NCBI GenBank assembly: GCA_017449975.1
Contig: JAFSYK010000034.1
Location: 1 to 64,000, forward strand
DNA: 64,000 nt
Direction: 5' to 3'
Source of the DNA: Bacteroidales bacterium
GTDB taxonomy: Bacteria > Bacteroidota > Bacteroidia > Bacteroidales > P3
Shown: one piece after another, positions 7,599 through 15,807 of the stretch
How positions within the stretch are numbered: the first letter of the stretch is position 1
Layout: every line of letters starts with the position of its first letter
Translations under genes and position numbers: made by a program
Notes under the pieces: model-generated
The model's input: the letters and a program-made list of their open reading frames with translations, nothing else
Database searches by the model: none
Told to the model about the DNA's origin: nothing

Positions 7599-9023
7599 AT
7601 GTCACGAAAAAAGAACCTGCCCTTGCTCAGCGACATCACCATTGAGGAGATAGGCGCTGAAGGCAACGCCATCGCACATGTCGACGGCATGGTGGTCTTT
7701 GTACCTTTTGTTGTACCGGGCGACGTGGTCGACATCCAGCTCACCCGCAAGAAAAAGAACTACGCCGAGGGACGTGTCACGGCCTTGAAGAAGCCGTCGG
7801 ATCGGCGTGTTGAGCCCGTGTGCCCTCACTTTGGCACCTGCGGCGGATGCCGGTGGCAGACCGTGCGATACGAAGAGCAGCTGGCCGCCAAGCAAAAGCA
7901 GGTACGCGACAATCTGGAACGACTGGGACATGTAGACTGCAGCGGTATGTTGCCCATCAGCGGGTCGGAGGAGATCTACCACTACCGCAACAAACTGGAG
8001 TTTACCTTCTCGACCAAACGCTGGCGGGAGCGCCCCGACGACAGTCTGCCCGAAGCGTGGGGCGCACTGGGATTCCATGTCCCGGGACTCTTCGACAAGG
8101 TGCTGGATATTGAGCACTGCGCCCTGCAGCGCGACCCCAGCAACGCCATCCGCAACGCCATCCGCACCTATGCAAGAGAGCATGAGCTGAGTTGCTACGA
8201 CATCCGCAACCATACGGGTTTCCTGCGCAACATTGTGGTGCGCTGCAGCAACACGGGACAGTGGATGGTCATCGTCATCGTGGCCGATCGAAAAGAAGAG
8301 GAACTCTATGCGCTGCTGGACTACCTCAGCGCCACCTTCCCCGAAATCACCTCGCTACAATACATCGTCAACGAGAAATTCAACGACAGCTACACCGACC
8401 TGCCCGTGGTCTGCTACCGCGGCGACGACCACCTTATCGAAGAGATGCCCCGCCATCGTGGCGACGGTGTGCTGCGTTATAAAATTACTCCCAAATCCTT
8501 TTTCCAGACCAATTCGCGACAGGCGCAACGGCTGTACAGCCACGTGGCCGACATTGCCGACCTGAAAGGTGACGAGACGGTCTATGACCTTTACACCGGC
8601 ACCGGCACCATTGCCCACTACCTGGCCCGCGAATGCCGCAAAGTGGTGGGCATCGAATATGTCGACGACGCCATCGCCGACGCCCGCACCAACGCCGAAC
8701 TCAACCACCACGACAACACCGTTTTTTATGCCGGTGACATGGCCAAAGTGTTCACCGAAGAACTGATTGCACAGAACGGGCGGCCCGATGTGGTGGTCAC
8801 CGACCCGCCCCGTGCCGGCATGCATGCCAGTGTCGTTGAACAGCTGCTACGCGCGGCGCCGCGCAAAATCGTCTATGTCAGCTGCAATCCCGCCACACAG
8901 GCCCGCGATTTGGAGATGCTGGCAGCACGCTACACGGTGCGACGCATCCAACCCGTCGACATGTTCCCGCACACGCAACATGTGGAAAACATCGCGGAAC
9001 TCATCTTGCGAGAAGAGGTATAG
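7599..9023 (+). CDS. rlmD: 23S rRNA (uracil-C5)-methyltransferase, RlmD/RumA family
   Basis: This SAM-dependent enzyme methylates C5 of a uracil in RNA. The 474-residue protein has an N-terminal TRAM domain (about 10-65), an iron-sulfur cluster site (CPHFGTCGGC near 75-84 plus a later Cys in EHCALQ), and a C-terminal Rossmann methyltransferase domain (YDLYTGTGTIA). TDPPRAG and the catalytic Cys429 in VSCNP are intact. Bacteroidetes usually carry one or two RlmD/TrmA-like paralogues, so U1939 of 23S rRNA is the likely but unproven target. It follows the rpmH terminator by about 20 bases. Confidence 0.88.
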   Translation: MSRKKNLPLLSDITIEEIGAEGNAIAHVDGMVVFVPFVVPGDVVDIQLTRKKKNYAEGRVTALKKPSDRRVEPVCPHFGTCGGCRWQTVRYEEQLAAKQKQVRDNLERLGHVDCSGMLPISGSEEIYHYRNKLEFTFSTKRWRERPDDSLPEAWGALGFHVPGLFDKVLDIEHCALQRDPSNAIRNAIRTYAREHELSCYDIRNHTGFLRNIVVRCSNTGQWMVIVIVADRKEEELYALLDYLSATFPEITSLQYIVNEKFNDSYTDLPVVCYRGDDHLIEEMPRHRGDGVLRYKITPKSFFQTNSRQAQRLYSHVADIADLKGDETVYDLYTGTGTIAHYLARECRKVVGIEYVDDAIADARTNAELNHHDNTVFYAGDMAKVFTEELIAQNGRPDVVVTDPPRAGMHASVVEQLLRAAPRKIVYVSCNPATQARDLEMLAARYTVRRIQPVDMFPHTQHVENIAELILREEV

Positions 9024-9034
9024 AAAACAGAAAC

Positions 9035-9065
9035 TTGAGTAATTAAAAAAAATATAGTATCTTTG
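9035..9065 (+). promoter_or_regulatory. Promoter of the first T9SS cargo gene
   Basis: TTG at 9035-9037, a 20-base spacer and TATCTTTG at 9058-9065. The leader to ATG 9155 would be about 85 bases. Confidence 0.8.
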
Positions 9066-9154
9066 CATATTGATGTTGTCCGCAAGGGATACCAAAATCA
9101 CCCATACAGAGCTAATCATCAATAAATTAGATAATAAACAAATAAATCATACAG

Positions 9155-10816
9155 ATGAAGAAATCACTATTCCTCTTGATCATGCTGGCGTTTGCATTTC
9201 CTTTCGCCATGCACGCGCAGAACGCTCCCAAGGCAGTCGTTGTTGACAGCATCACTGCCTGCGATTCACTGACTTGGATTGACGGTGTCAAATACACGGA
9301 AGACGCCAACGTGTTCTTTCCTACGGGTGACACAATGCATATCCTGGTATTGCACATCGCCAACAGCGCTGCCATCTCGGAAAATGTTGAGTTTGGCTGT
9401 TTCTACACTTGGCACGACAGCATCGTCGTCGAAAACGGCACCTATATCGACACGCTGACCACCGCGATGGGCTGCGACAGCATTGTCACCCTTGTGCTGA
9501 CGAAGAGCGGCGTCCATGCCGACACGCTGGCACCTGTGACCGCCTGCGGTTCCTACGAATGGATGGAGAACGAACTAACCGCAAGTGGCAACTACAGTGA
9601 TACCGTACACAGCGACCTGTATGACTGTGACAGCGTCACGGTGCTGCCGCTGACCATCGCCACCAGCATCAGCTTCCCCACCGACACTGTTGAGGCCTGT
9701 GGCCAGTACATTTGGCACGGTGAGACCTATACCGAGTCCGGCAACTACAACGTCATCCACAGCGCCACGGAAGTCGAGTGCGACTCCCTCTTCACGCTGG
9801 TGCTGACGTTGACCTCGTTGACCGACACGCTGCCCGAGCAGTCGTTCTGCGAAAAACTGGAATGGATCATGGGCAACGACACACTGCTCATCACCGACAG
9901 CGGTTTCTACAGCATGACCGTCGTCGACGGTGAAGGCTGCCCCACCACGACCTACCGTCAGGTGAACATCGTGGCGCTGCGTAGCGTCTTCGACACCATC
10001 GACACCGTCAAATGCGGCACCGTCACCTATCGTTTCGAGGGCGACGCCATCCGCGACCAGTATAAGATTTCGGTGGCCGACTCGACCATCTCGAAGCTGT
10101 TCCCGAACCGTACGGTCGGCGTCTGCCGCGACAGTCTCTCGGTGGTGCACTGCCATGCCAAACCGATTGCACAGCGTACCGACACCGTCGACGCTTGCGA
10201 CTTCTTCGCTTGGGAAGAGACCATCTACACCATCACCACCTTCGACTCGATTATCTATTCGAAACAAGCTGCCAACGGATGTGACAGCATCCAGCGTATG
10301 TTTATCCGCATCACCCCGTCGCCCGCCATCACCAGTGTCGGCGGCGACCTGCAGCTGGCACATGCCGGTGACGCCACCATCTATGCCACCAGCAACCAGA
10401 GCAATGCGGAATTCACTTGGGACGTCAACACCACGGGCGAAAGCTTTGAGGGCGACACCATCACGATTTACAATGTGACCGCCTCCACCGACATCCTGCT
10501 GACCGTCACCAACCCCGTTTCGGGCTGCTATACCGAACAGTGGGTGGCCGTGCTGGTTGGCGTGGGCATCGACGGAATGGAGAACACCACCCTCAACATC
10601 TATCCCAACCCGACGGCAGAGCGTCTCCATATCGAGAGCGAAGAGGCCGTCCGCGAGGCCACCATCTACAACAACCTTGGCCAGAGCGTGAGTCGCTACA
10701 ACATGGAAGGCCGCAACGAGGTTGAGGTGAGCGACCTTGCCAAAGGCGTCTACACGCTGCAGCTGCTGTTGCAGAACGGCGAGACCGTCACCCGCAAGTT
10801 TGTGGTCTCCAAGTAA
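9155..10816 (+). CDS. Secreted repeat protein with a type A T9SS sorting domain
   Basis: The signal peptide is MKKSLFLLIMLAFAFPFAMHAQ. The body consists of at least five diverged modules of about 45 residues, each with an early Cys before an aromatic strand, a central G-x-Y-x-D turn and a later CDS motif (for example TTAMGCDSIVTLVL and ECDSLFTLVLTL). Paired cysteines suggest disulfide-stabilised beta modules. The last 75 residues are a type A sorting signal (IYPNPT, then NNLGQ, then KGVYTLQL and a basic end) that directs export through the outer membrane and cleavage or attachment at the surface. An adhesin or surface-fibre role is an inference. It is a single-gene unit with promoter and terminator. 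Confidence 0.88.
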   Translation: MKKSLFLLIMLAFAFPFAMHAQNAPKAVVVDSITACDSLTWIDGVKYTEDANVFFPTGDTMHILVLHIANSAAISENVEFGCFYTWHDSIVVENGTYIDTLTTAMGCDSIVTLVLTKSGVHADTLAPVTACGSYEWMENELTASGNYSDTVHSDLYDCDSVTVLPLTIATSISFPTDTVEACGQYIWHGETYTESGNYNVIHSATEVECDSLFTLVLTLTSLTDTLPEQSFCEKLEWIMGNDTLLITDSGFYSMTVVDGEGCPTTTYRQVNIVALRSVFDTIDTVKCGTVTYRFEGDAIRDQYKISVADSTISKLFPNRTVGVCRDSLSVVHCHAKPIAQRTDTVDACDFFAWEETIYTITTFDSIIYSKQAANGCDSIQRMFIRITPSPAITSVGGDLQLAHAGDATIYATSNQSNAEFTWDVNTTGESFEGDTITIYNVTASTDILLTVTNPVSGCYTEQWVAVLVGVGIDGMENTTLNIYPNPTAERLHIESEEAVREATIYNNLGQSVSRYNMEGRNEVEVSDLAKGVYTLQLLLQNGETVTRKFVVSK

Positions 10817-10836
10817 TGTACACTATGACCCTATCG

Positions 10837-10871
10837 AGCGTTCGGCAGTGATGTCGAACGCTTTCTTTTTT
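10837..10871 (+). terminator. Rho-independent terminator after the T9SS cargo gene
   Basis: AGCGTTCG at 10837-10844 pairs with CGAACGCT at 10855-10862, followed by a T-rich tract to 10871. Confidence 0.88.
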
Positions 10872-10893
10872 AGTAACGATTAAAATCTTCGTT

Positions 10894-10983
10894 GGGAGTT
10901 AAAATGGAATTAAACTCGCTTCGCTCGTGGAAGTTAAAATGGAAGTTATGCGCTTCGCGCAGGACAATACTGGCGACTGTCCT
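10894..10983. repeat. 12-base repeat units plus two-hairpin element overlapping the apbE start
   Basis: GGAGTTAAAATG-type units at 10894-10907 are followed at 10928-10970 by a 43-base block that matches 49-91 except at two positions. The two differences are a paired change in the small stem: GTGC-TTC-GCAC there becomes GCGC-TTC-GCGC here (10950-10960). A second palindrome, AGGACA at 10961-10966 with TGTCCT at 10978-10983, is also shared. Here the element is translated as the N-terminus of ApbE. Confidence 0.85.
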
Positions 10984-11956
10984 CTTTGTGCTGGTTGCAG
11001 TCGGATGCCGGCGTACCGACCAACCCATCGCTATCCGTGGAGAGGCGCAGGGCAGCTATTACAGCATCCTCTACTACGATGCTGAAGGGCGCCATTTCGA
11101 CCCAGCCATCGACTCGCTGTTCAAGTCTTTCGACAACGAGGTATCGCTCTGGGTGGAGCACTCGCTGCTGCGTCGTGTCAACGACAACCGCGACAGCGTG
11201 GTGACGTCTCTCTTTGCCGACATCCTGCAGAAATCCATCGACATGAACCGCTATACCGACGGCGCCTTCGATTGCCGTATTGGACGGTTGGTGCAGATGT
11301 GGGGTTTCAGCTTCCGCCATCGCACCCTGGTCGACGCCGACTCGATGGCATTGCTGTTGGCCGCCGCACGGCAGCCCGTCACGCTGCGCAACGATGGCGA
11401 CAGATGGGTGCTGCAAAAGGCACCGGAGACAGAGCTGGACTTCAACGCCATCGCACAGGGCTATATGTCGGACCTCATCGGTGAATACCTGACGGCACAG
11501 GGCATCGAGAACTTCCTGGTGGATGTCGGTGGCGAGGTGCTAGCCCACGGCAGCAAGCCCGACGGCAGCGCTTGGCGGGTAGGCATAGAGCGACCGGCCG
11601 AAGAGCGCTACAGCCAACAGGAGGTAGCGCTGTCCATTGCGCTGCGCGACCGCTCGGTGGTGACCTCAGGCAGCTACCGCAAATTCTATGAACGCGATGG
11701 CGTGCGCTATTCCCACACCATCGACCCGACCACCGGGCATCCCGTCACACACAGTCTGCTCAGCGTATCGGTGGTAGACAGCACCGCCTGGCGTGCCGAC
11801 GCACTGGCCACCGCTTTCATGGTCATGGGAGTGGACAGCGCCCTGCGCTTCATCGCCCAGCATGAACCCACACTGCCGGTGCTGTTTATCTACGACGAGC
11901 AAGGCACGCAGCGCTGCCAGTCGACCCCATCCTTTGATTCACTGGTGATAGAATAA
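10904..11956 (+). CDS. apbE: FAD:protein FMN transferase (ApbE lipoprotein)
   Basis: ApbE attaches FMN covalently, through a phosphodiester, to a Thr or Ser of exported flavoproteins. A lipobox (LVAVGC) marks it as an outer-membrane or periplasmic lipoprotein. Family motifs follow: GEAQGSYYSI, a substrate loop at DFNAIAQGYMSDLI, FLVDVGGEV for FAD binding, and VVTSGSYRKF with SHTIDPTTGHP for metal and catalysis. The likely partner in this window is the FMN-binding protein at 39.2 kb. The first 20 or so residues (MELNSLRSWKLKWKLCASRR) are encoded by the dispersed repeat element, which also supplies the only ATG before the signal peptide. No promoter is apparent just upstream. Confidence 0.93.
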   Translation: MELNSLRSWKLKWKLCASRRTILATVLFVLVAVGCRRTDQPIAIRGEAQGSYYSILYYDAEGRHFDPAIDSLFKSFDNEVSLWVEHSLLRRVNDNRDSVVTSLFADILQKSIDMNRYTDGAFDCRIGRLVQMWGFSFRHRTLVDADSMALLLAAARQPVTLRNDGDRWVLQKAPETELDFNAIAQGYMSDLIGEYLTAQGIENFLVDVGGEVLAHGSKPDGSAWRVGIERPAEERYSQQEVALSIALRDRSVVTSGSYRKFYERDGVRYSHTIDPTTGHPVTHSLLSVSVVDSTAWRADALATAFMVMGVDSALRFIAQHEPTLPVLFIYDEQGTQRCQSTPSFDSLVIE

Positions 11957-11992
11957 AAGAAAAATAAGATACTAAGCAAATAGATACATACC

Positions 11993-12853
11993 ATGAAATC
12001 CATGACAGGCTTTGCCAAAGAGCAAAGCACCATTGGCGGCAAAACCGTCACCGTAGAAATCAAGACCCTCAACAGCAAAAACCTGGACTTGAATGTCAAA
12101 ATCCCCTCTACCTACTGGAGCAGTGAGATAGAGATCCGCCGCCGTCTGGCGCGCCTGCTGCGCGGCAAGGTGGACGTCTATATCCGCGAGGAGGAGAGCA
12201 CGGCAGAGGGCGTACTGTTAAACCGAGACCTGGTGATAGGCCAGTACCGCGCGCTGAAGTCACTGAGCGACGAACTGGGCTGCGACAGCAGCCGTCTGCT
12301 CGACACGCTGGTGTCGAAACCCGACGTATGGAAGGTTGACGACAGCGAGCAGGACGAGGCACAGCGCGAGCAGCTGTTGCAGCTGGTGGAACGGGCCATC
12401 GACACCGTAGAAGAGAGCCGTCAGCATGAGGGTGAGATATTGGAACGCGACATTATGTTGCACGTCGACATCATTGAGCAACGACTGGGAGAAATCAACC
12501 AGTACGAGTCGGAACGCATCACCACGGCACGCGAGCGTATCAAGAAATACTTCGAAGAGTTCGCCATCAAAGAAATCGACACGAACCGTTTTGAGCAGGA
12601 AATTATCTACTACCTGGAGAAGTTGGACATCACCGAAGAAAAGGTGCGTTTACAGAAGCATATCGACTACTTCCGCCAGACCGCTGTCGACGAGGTGGCC
12701 TGCGGAAAGAAGCTCGGCTTCATTGCCCAGGAGATGGGACGTGAAATCAACACCACCGGCTCCAAATCCAACCACGTGGAGATGCAAAAACTGGTGGTGA
12801 TGATGAAAGACGAGCTGGAGAAAATCAAAGAGCAGCTGGGGAATATTTTGTAA
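11993..12853 (+). CDS. YicC/YloC-family endoribonuclease
   Basis: The protein has 286 residues and starts with the family signature MKSMTGFAK. The conserved VEIKTLNSKNLD stretch and LRGKVDVYI are in the N-terminal half. The C-terminal DUF1732-type region has GKKLGFIAQEMGREINT followed by SNHVEMQKLVVMMKDELEKI. Characterised members are endoribonucleases involved in small-RNA turnover; here the target is unknown. In many bacteria yicC precedes gmk, but here it is followed directly by a two-way terminator, so it is probably monocistronic. Confidence 0.92.
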   Translation: MKSMTGFAKEQSTIGGKTVTVEIKTLNSKNLDLNVKIPSTYWSSEIEIRRRLARLLRGKVDVYIREEESTAEGVLLNRDLVIGQYRALKSLSDELGCDSSRLLDTLVSKPDVWKVDDSEQDEAQREQLLQLVERAIDTVEESRQHEGEILERDIMLHVDIIEQRLGEINQYESERITTARERIKKYFEEFAIKEIDTNRFEQEIIYYLEKLDITEEKVRLQKHIDYFRQTAVDEVACGKKLGFIAQEMGREINTTGSKSNHVEMQKLVVMMKDELEKIKEQLGNIL

Positions 12854-12862
12854 GACGAATAA

Positions 12863-12892
12863 GTCTAATTAGACCAATTGGACTAATTAGAC
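12863..12892. repeat. 9-base period palindromic array
   Basis: Steps of nine bases, GTCTAATTA, GACCAATTG and GACTAATTA then GAC. The first 12 bases are a perfect palindrome. The same motif recurs at 56255-56285. Confidence 0.8.
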
Positions 12893-12896
12893 AAAT

Positions 12897-12942
12897 AACA
12901 AACAAAGCGGGGGTTCCTTTCGGGACCCCCGCTTTGTTTGTT
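12897..12942. terminator. Strong bidirectional terminator between convergent genes
   Basis: An 18-base perfect stem (12897-12914 with 12925-12942) surrounds a ten-base loop. The GC-rich core GCGGGGGT/ACCCCCGC is flanked by A-rich and T-rich arms, so it works in both directions. It separates yicC (plus) from the T9SS cargo gene (minus). Confidence 0.95.
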
Positions 12943-12958
12943 TATCGTTTAGCTTAGA

Positions 12959-15496
12959 TTAGCGAACGATGAGGCGCTCGACCTTGGTGAAGTCGTTGTT
13001 GGTGATGCGGACGAAGTAGGCACCCTTGGCAAGACCGTTGAGGTTGATAACGTTCTCGGTCTCGGCATTGATGCGGCTGCTGCGAACCGTACGACCGCTC
13101 ATATCGAGGAGGTCGCAGTTGACATAACCGGTGACACCGGCGATGTTCAGTTTCACGTTGGAGGAAGCGGGATTCGGCTGGAGGTTCATCTTGACGCGGG
13201 CGGCCACATCGTCGATGCCCACTGCGAAGGAGACAGCAACCTGATGGTCGTCGGTGACATTGTTGAACTCATAGTAGTAAGCGGTGTAGGTTTCCTGGAT
13301 AATCTCGGTGGGCAGCGAGCTGACATCCACAGCAGTACCATCGACAGTCATCGTGAAGACGGTGTAATCGGTCTCGGGGATAACATAGATGCGGGTGCTG
13401 GAACCCTCGACGATGTTCATCGAAGAACCGCAGAGACCCGACAGGCTGGCGGAGTAGACACCACCGAGCTCCTCATCATCGTCCTCGAAAGCGCAGGTAA
13501 CGGAGATGCTCTTCGTAGCGTCGCGCGGACCAACGAGCAGACGAATCATGGGGAAGTAGGAGACATAACGGCCGGCCCAAGAATAACCCTCGATGGGGTT
13601 GTAGATCAGAGCATCGCTACCCTTGGCGAGCGAAGCGTTGCCATAGGTGAAGTTGTTGGCATACTTGGCCATCTGGGCGTTGTTGTAGAAGTAGTTGGCT
13701 TTGTAGCGCAGGTTCTCATCATCCCAAGTGGTGTAGTAGGTAGAAGCGGTGTGGGCAACTGCGAAGCGGGCATCCTCAACCAAGGAGTAACCGACATGAT
13801 ACTGCTGGTTGGGCATCAGTTCGGCCTGGATGGGGAAGTTGATGCGGACAGTGTTGTAACCATCGTCGGCAACATAGTAACCGGCATTACGCATCTCGAT
13901 AGGATCGTTGTACTCGGTAGCGGGATTGGTGGTGTAAGAAGAGATACCGGTGTTCACGCCGAGGAAACGGACATAACCGTCACCCGTGGAGCTATCGCGG
14001 ACAATCTCAGGAGCAATGGTAGCGGGAAGAGAGCTGACAACATCTTCGTCGACAGCCACAACATACTCAACACCGCGGATGACCCAAGGCTGACCAGCAC
14101 CGTCGGTGGGGATGGTGTTGCCCGTCTCATAAAGGACATAAATTGTGTTGCCCTGGTTCATGTAGTAGGGAGAGTTTTCAGTGACATAGTGGTGCGCACC
14201 TTCCTCGTCAGTGTAAGTGTTGGTGTCATAGCCAAAGAGGAACGAATGCTGGGCATTGAGCACGCCATTGTCACGACCCCAAGTGTAGGAACCCTCCTGA
14301 ACGTCGTTGACCTTGTAGAGAATCGTGTCGTAAGGACGAGCAGCGATGTTGTCGGAAGCCAGGGTCATGGTGATGAAGTTGTCACCCAAGTTGCTGGTCG
14401 GGAACGAAGCAGTGGTGGAGAGGTCGTAGATGGAATCCTGCTCAGACGGAATGGTGTTCAGGTTCCAAGTGTGGACGTTGGTAGCATTGCCGCTATAAAC
14501 GTTGTCCATCTTCAACTGGACGTTGGTCTGGTCGTTGGTACCAGCGTTGATGATCTGGGAAGCCCACTCGACGGGGAGCTGCATGCCCTGCGGCATCTGC
14601 TGATAGGCACCAGCCAGCCAGTACTCGTCGTTGATGGTGAAAGCGTCGGCGGGGTTCTTGGTGATGGCCACGTCATCGAGCATGCAGTAGTAGCCATAGC
14701 CACGGGTGTGGGTGCTCTTCAGACGGAGACGCAGCAGCACCGAGTTGCCAGCGGCAGCGGCCGAAGGCATCATGAAGCGAGCATAGCCCCAGTACTGGTC
14801 GTTGGACTGAACATTGGTGTTGATCTGCATGGTGTTCCAGGTAGCGCCGTTGTCGGTGCTGTAGTCGACGAACATGCTTTCACTGTAGCGATAGTAGAAC
14901 TCGAACATGCGGACAGAGAAGAGTTGCACATCGCTGGTGTTGACAGGGTCGAAAGCGATGTAGGCATTGATGCTACCCGAACCATCCTCGGCACCACCCC
15001 AGATATCCAACATCACCCAACCGTTGAGGGAAGAGCAATAGTCGGTATCCAAGCGGTTGCTGGCGCTGTGCAGGTAATAGGGATTGCCATAGACAAAGCC
15101 TACCTCAGGATAGACCGATTCCATGTTCTGGTTAACGAGCAGCGACACGGAGTCGACACCATACCAACGATGCCAGGTAGCACCGGCGTAGGGCTGCACG
15201 TGCTGAGGCTCGGCAGTACCTCCAATGGTTTCGTTAGCACCGATAACACCAAACGAATAGTTGGCGTTGTCATCATTGACGGGCATAGAGAAATCGAAGA
15301 GTGCAATGGTGTCATCTTTTGCAAAGATGGAACCCTTGTAGTTGACCGAAGCTCCGTTCTGAACCGAAGCCGTTACGTTCTGGCGAGCCACCTGACGATT
15401 GTCGTCAGCTTTGACCTGACCCACAACGCGGTTGGTTTGCGCAAAGGCGAAAGAAGCGCACAGTGCGAAACTGAGAACCATTAATGTTTTTTTCAT
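12959..15496 (-). CDS. Large secreted protein with a type A T9SS sorting domain
   Basis: This 845-residue protein starts with a clear signal peptide (MKKTLMVLSFALCASFAFAQ). It ends with a type A sorting domain (LQPNPASSNVKLNI, then LLDMSGRTV, then GLAKGAYFVRI and a final Arg-containing strand). The body is rich in Asn, Thr, Tyr and Asp. It contains a jelly-roll-like stretch near residues 150-280 (MLDIWGGAEDGSGS and a later MLDDVAIT) reminiscent of carbohydrate-binding or MAM-type domains. I do not recognise a catalytic domain. The expected location is the cell surface or the medium. It is transcribed alone from its own promoter and ends at the two-way terminator. Confidence 0.87.
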   Translation of the reverse strand: MKKTLMVLSFALCASFAFAQTNRVVGQVKADDNRQVARQNVTASVQNGASVNYKGSIFAKDDTIALFDFSMPVNDDNANYSFGVIGANETIGGTAEPQHVQPYAGATWHRWYGVDSVSLLVNQNMESVYPEVGFVYGNPYYLHSASNRLDTDYCSSLNGWVMLDIWGGAEDGSGSINAYIAFDPVNTSDVQLFSVRMFEFYYRYSESMFVDYSTDNGATWNTMQINTNVQSNDQYWGYARFMMPSAAAAGNSVLLRLRLKSTHTRGYGYYCMLDDVAITKNPADAFTINDEYWLAGAYQQMPQGMQLPVEWASQIINAGTNDQTNVQLKMDNVYSGNATNVHTWNLNTIPSEQDSIYDLSTTASFPTSNLGDNFITMTLASDNIAARPYDTILYKVNDVQEGSYTWGRDNGVLNAQHSFLFGYDTNTYTDEEGAHHYVTENSPYYMNQGNTIYVLYETGNTIPTDGAGQPWVIRGVEYVVAVDEDVVSSLPATIAPEIVRDSSTGDGYVRFLGVNTGISSYTTNPATEYNDPIEMRNAGYYVADDGYNTVRINFPIQAELMPNQQYHVGYSLVEDARFAVAHTASTYYTTWDDENLRYKANYFYNNAQMAKYANNFTYGNASLAKGSDALIYNPIEGYSWAGRYVSYFPMIRLLVGPRDATKSISVTCAFEDDDEELGGVYSASLSGLCGSSMNIVEGSSTRIYVIPETDYTVFTMTVDGTAVDVSSLPTEIIQETYTAYYYEFNNVTDDHQVAVSFAVGIDDVAARVKMNLQPNPASSNVKLNIAGVTGYVNCDLLDMSGRTVRSSRINAETENVINLNGLAKGAYFVRITNNDFTKVERLIVR

Positions 15497-15617
15497 TGTT
15501 GTGTGATTTTGATGGATTAAAAAATTATTTCATACACGTCAACCATAGCAAGCTTTTCAATGAAAGTCAGCAACTTAAATGTATCAACCCCCATTAAACA
15601 GTCCACTTTGGATAGTG

Positions 15618-15648
15618 CAAATATAGGGAAAAATTTTTTATAGGCAAA
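15618..15648 (-). promoter_or_regulatory. Promoter of the minus-strand T9SS cargo gene
   Basis: Read on the minus strand: TTTG (15648-15645), a 19-base spacer, then TATATTTG (15625-15618) followed by CA. The leader to ATG 15496 would be about 115 bases. Confidence 0.82.
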
Positions 15649-15652
15649 AAAA

Positions 15653-15724
15653 GGCATCGTTTTTAGTTTTATTACGAAACAATATAAATATACCTAACAG
15701 GCACAATAAAACAAAAAGGATGCC
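15653..15724. repeat. Imperfect 20-base inverted repeat
   Basis: An arm starting GGCATC at 15653 and ending TTTTATT at about 15673 pairs with 15705-15724 (AATAAAA to GGATGCC) with few mismatches and a loop of about 31 bases. It lies in the 311-base gap between the cargo gene and the TPR lipoprotein gene. It could be a terminator-like or protein-binding structure. Confidence 0.6.
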
Positions 15725-15750
15725 GTTAGATAGTATCTACTCAAGTTTCC

Positions 15751-15805
15751 GAGGTTAAAATTGGAGGAAGTCAAAATGGGAGTAAAAGTGGAAGTTAAAA
15801 TGGAC
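15751..15805. repeat. 12-base repeat units before the TPR lipoprotein gene
   Basis: Four or so imperfect units of the GGAAGTTAAAATG family (GAGGTTAAAATT, GGAAGTCAAAATG, GGAGTAAAAGTG, GAAGTTAAAATG) end three bases before ATG 15808. Confidence 0.8.
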
Positions 15806-15807
15806 AA

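Noticed and set aside
13244-15484. A 746-codon open frame on the plus strand antisense to the T9SS cargo gene
   Set aside because: The minus-strand gene has a signal peptide and sorting domain; the antisense translation is low-complexity Val/Gly/Asp/His and results from codon bias in a GC-rich gene.
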